DNA of 64,000 bases from Adiantum capillus-veneris. Lineage: Eukaryota; Streptophyta; Polypodiopsida; Polypodiales; Pteridaceae. The stretch lies in contig CM043943.1 of NCBI GenBank assembly GCA_014529385.2, positions 155,467,092 to 155,531,091 of the forward strand, written 5' to 3'. The notes below the pieces were generated by a model. That model was not told where the DNA came from. It worked only from the letters and a program-made list of their open reading frames with translations, and searched no databases. Shown here piece by piece: positions 50,201 to 53,200 of this stretch; position 1 is the first letter of the stretch, and every line of letters begins with the position of its first letter. Position numbers and translations under genes: made by a program.

Positions 50201-53200
50201 CGAGCCGCCAGAGGACCATCGCATCGAGCTTATGGAGGAGACATAGCCTGTCAGCAAGGCTTCCCTACCGTTTGAACAAGACACACGAGGAAGAGTTAGA
50301 GCGACAACTCACGGAGTTGGTGGTCAGAGGATTCATATGTCCTAGTGTAAGTCCTTTTGCTGCTCCTATTTTGTTTGTCCGAAAGAAAGACGGTTCGTCT
50401 CGTTTGTGTGTTGTCTACAAGGCATTGAACAAGATGACCGTCAAGAACAAGTTAACGATGCCTCGCATTGAGTATATCCTTGATAGGCTCAATGGGGCAA
50501 AGGTTTTCAGCAAGGTCGATCTCAAGAGTGGATACCATCAGGTACGAGTACTCAAAGGCGACATCTTCAAAACCGCTTTTCGCATCGAGCGAGGGTAATG
50601 GGAGTATGTTGTTATGCCTTTTGGATTGACAGGTGTCGTGGGTACATTTAATCGTCTCATAGTAGGCCGTTTCGGCGATATGGTCCGTGTATGTGTGTTC
50701 ATCTTTTTGGATGATATTCTCATTTTTTTTGGATCGTGGGAACAACATGAAAAGGATGTCGAAAGGGTACTAACCCGTTTGGATGAGTGTCAGTTGTACA
50801 TCGCAGCTAAGAAGTCTGAATTTTTTCTTACTAAAGTCACTTATCTGGGTTATATCATTTCTGCAGAAAGCGTCAAGCTAGATCCCGCAAAGGTGGAAGA
50901 GGTTCGTAATTGAGATTTGTCCAAAACTGCATATGATGAGCGTTCTTTTCTTGGTTTATGTCAAGCATATAGTTTGCACATAGAGAATTTTGCACGCATT
51001 GCCACACCTATGACTGGTGTTTTGAAAGGGGTAAAGACTCGCCGTCAACACGTAGACTTGCCCGAAGCAGCCATTGAGGCTTTCGCAGCTCTCAAGGTTG
51101 CGGTGACAGAAGCACCGTGTCTTATCCTTGCCTCTTGGGATGACCCCTTTGAGATATGGACGGATGCGAGCAATGTCGCCATAGGCGCTGTGCTTCAACA
51201 GCATGGTCGTCCTGTAGCTTTCCTTAGCCGGAAGCTCAGTGTGAAAAAGAACTATTCAGTTTATGATAAAGAACTTTTGTCTGTCATTCACTCTCTTAAG
51301 CATTGGAAGCATTTTTCGTACGGTAGAGAGTTTACAGTTCGCACAGATCGTCAAGCCCTCAAGTGGCTCCAGTCTATGCCTAGTGCACATTGGAGTGATC
51401 GCCAAGCCCGGTGGTCACAATTTTTTGAGCAATTTGGAGGTTTGATTGAGTGTGTGCCTAAAAAAGCTAACCCTGTTGCAGATGCATTGAGTCACAAAGG
51501 ACAGATTTTGGCTCTTGAGTCAAGATCCACATTTTCTAAATAGGGTGTGTCTTTCGACAGCATGAAGAATTAATATGCGGATTCCGAGTTTGGTAAGCAA
51601 TGGTTGCAGACTCTTGCTTCCCAAGGGCCAAGCAACTATCTCATTCGTGATGGTTTGTTGTATTTTCGTTAACGTTTATGTGTGTTGCCCTCTCTCAGGC
51701 CAACCATATTGCATGATGCACATGATTCTCTCATGGGTGGGCACAGGGGAATGAACACCACTTTGGAAAAAATAGAAAGATTCTTTTATTGGCCTAAAAT
51801 GCGCAAAGATGTGTTTCGTTATGTCACACAGTGCACTATATGTCAAAAGGTAAAAGCTCCTCGGAGTAAGCAGCAAGGCCTCTTGTTTCCGCTCCCTATT
51901 CCCGATGGACCTTTTCAAGATATTTCCATGGATTTTGTGACTAATCTTCCACCAAGTTTACATTCAAAGAACACTCAATGTTTGACAATTGTTGATCGTT
52001 TCAGCAAGTTTTGCATGTTGATTCCTTGTAAAGCTACAGTCACTGCACAAGATGTAGCACGGTTGTTCATTAAGCATTGGTACCCCCTCTGTGGTTTACC
52101 AAAATCGATTGTTTCAGATAGGGATGTTAAGTTCACGTCCAATTTTTGGCGCACACTCTTTAAAAAATTTGGCACTAAGTTGAATTTTTCATCGGCTTTT
52201 CATCCATAGTCGGATGGTCAGACAGAGATTTACAATCAGTTGGCTTTTGATGTTTTAAAGTCATATGTATGATCAGCAGTCTCATTGGGAGCTCTATCTC
52301 CCATTGGTTCAGGCTATTTTGAATCTCTTTTTTCTCTGTCATTGGTCGAACTCCGTATGAGGCAGCTTTTGGCCGTCTGTTCCAGTCACTTTTGACTTGC
52401 TCGGTCAATAAAATGCCTGATGCCAATGCTGAAAGTCAATCATTGCATGAGATTTCTGAGAGTGTGAAGCTTCGGCTAAGCAAGGCTTAGGAATTTTCAA
52501 AGCATTCAGTCGCCCGCACTTGCATCATTTAAGTTCAATTTACACTTGTACCAGATTTGTGCAATCAATAGCGTAGACCTCTCTCGCCATTGAGAGAGGG
52601 GCCCTTGGAGGAGGGTTTTACACATCCCAGGTGTCGTATTCTCTTCTCTCTCTATCTCTCAGTCTCAACACCTTCTCGCACAGTGTCTATTCACTTTGTT
52701 TGTGATCACTTGCACTCTCTCATTAAAAGCACGGAAAGCTCTCCCTTCCCTAAGAAAAAGGAACCTTGAGCACAATTCGGAGCACTCATCTTGAGCAAAG
52801 TTCAACATTCGTTCCGCTACGCCTTACACCTCCTTAGCAGGGGCAGATAGTTGGATCTTCTCTTCATTCCTTTGGAGCTCCGGTGAGGTGGAATTTTTGT
52901 CTTGGGTGTCTTGTAACCAGACCTTTCACCAATCGGGCTCCTGCTGTGGCATACTTTAATGCTATCTTTGAAGTGAAGCACCTTATGCTTGATTAGTGGG
53001 TAGGGGAGGGGTGCTGCCCTGAATGGGTGGCCATCCCTGCAACGCACAGCCCAAGTACACACTCCCAAAAAAAACACGATCGTATCTTCATAAAAATTCC
53101 GGCCATCATTTGCAAGTGGTTGCACTTCCATGAGCAAGATCCAAAGTGTCTAGCTCTTGAATTCGCTTTGGAAGCCAAATATGAAATTTATGAAATACTC

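Larger units (their letters stand above)
46717..52828 (+). mobile_element. B1: Ty3/gypsy element with RT and integrase, 6.1 kb, TSD CCTCC, 3' LTR mostly deleted
   Basis: The 5' LTR is 46717-47830. Only the last about 330 bp of the 3' LTR remains (52497-52828). The duplication CCTCC (46712-46716 and 52829-52833) proves that both outer ends are original. Gag, CCHC knuckle, protease, RT, RNase H and integrase are present in that order, with frameshifts and stops. The integrase end, 3' UTR, PPT and two thirds of the 3' LTR are deleted. It is the RT-bearing relative of B2 and B3. A clear iMet PBS is not visible after the 5' LTR; the bases there read TCGGTCAGAGC, a possible worn version. Confidence 0.93.

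Noticed and set aside
52817-53178. A host gene fragment right of B1
   Set aside because: Frames are short, no domain could be named, and the region is inside the PMS1 intron. I could not support a call.
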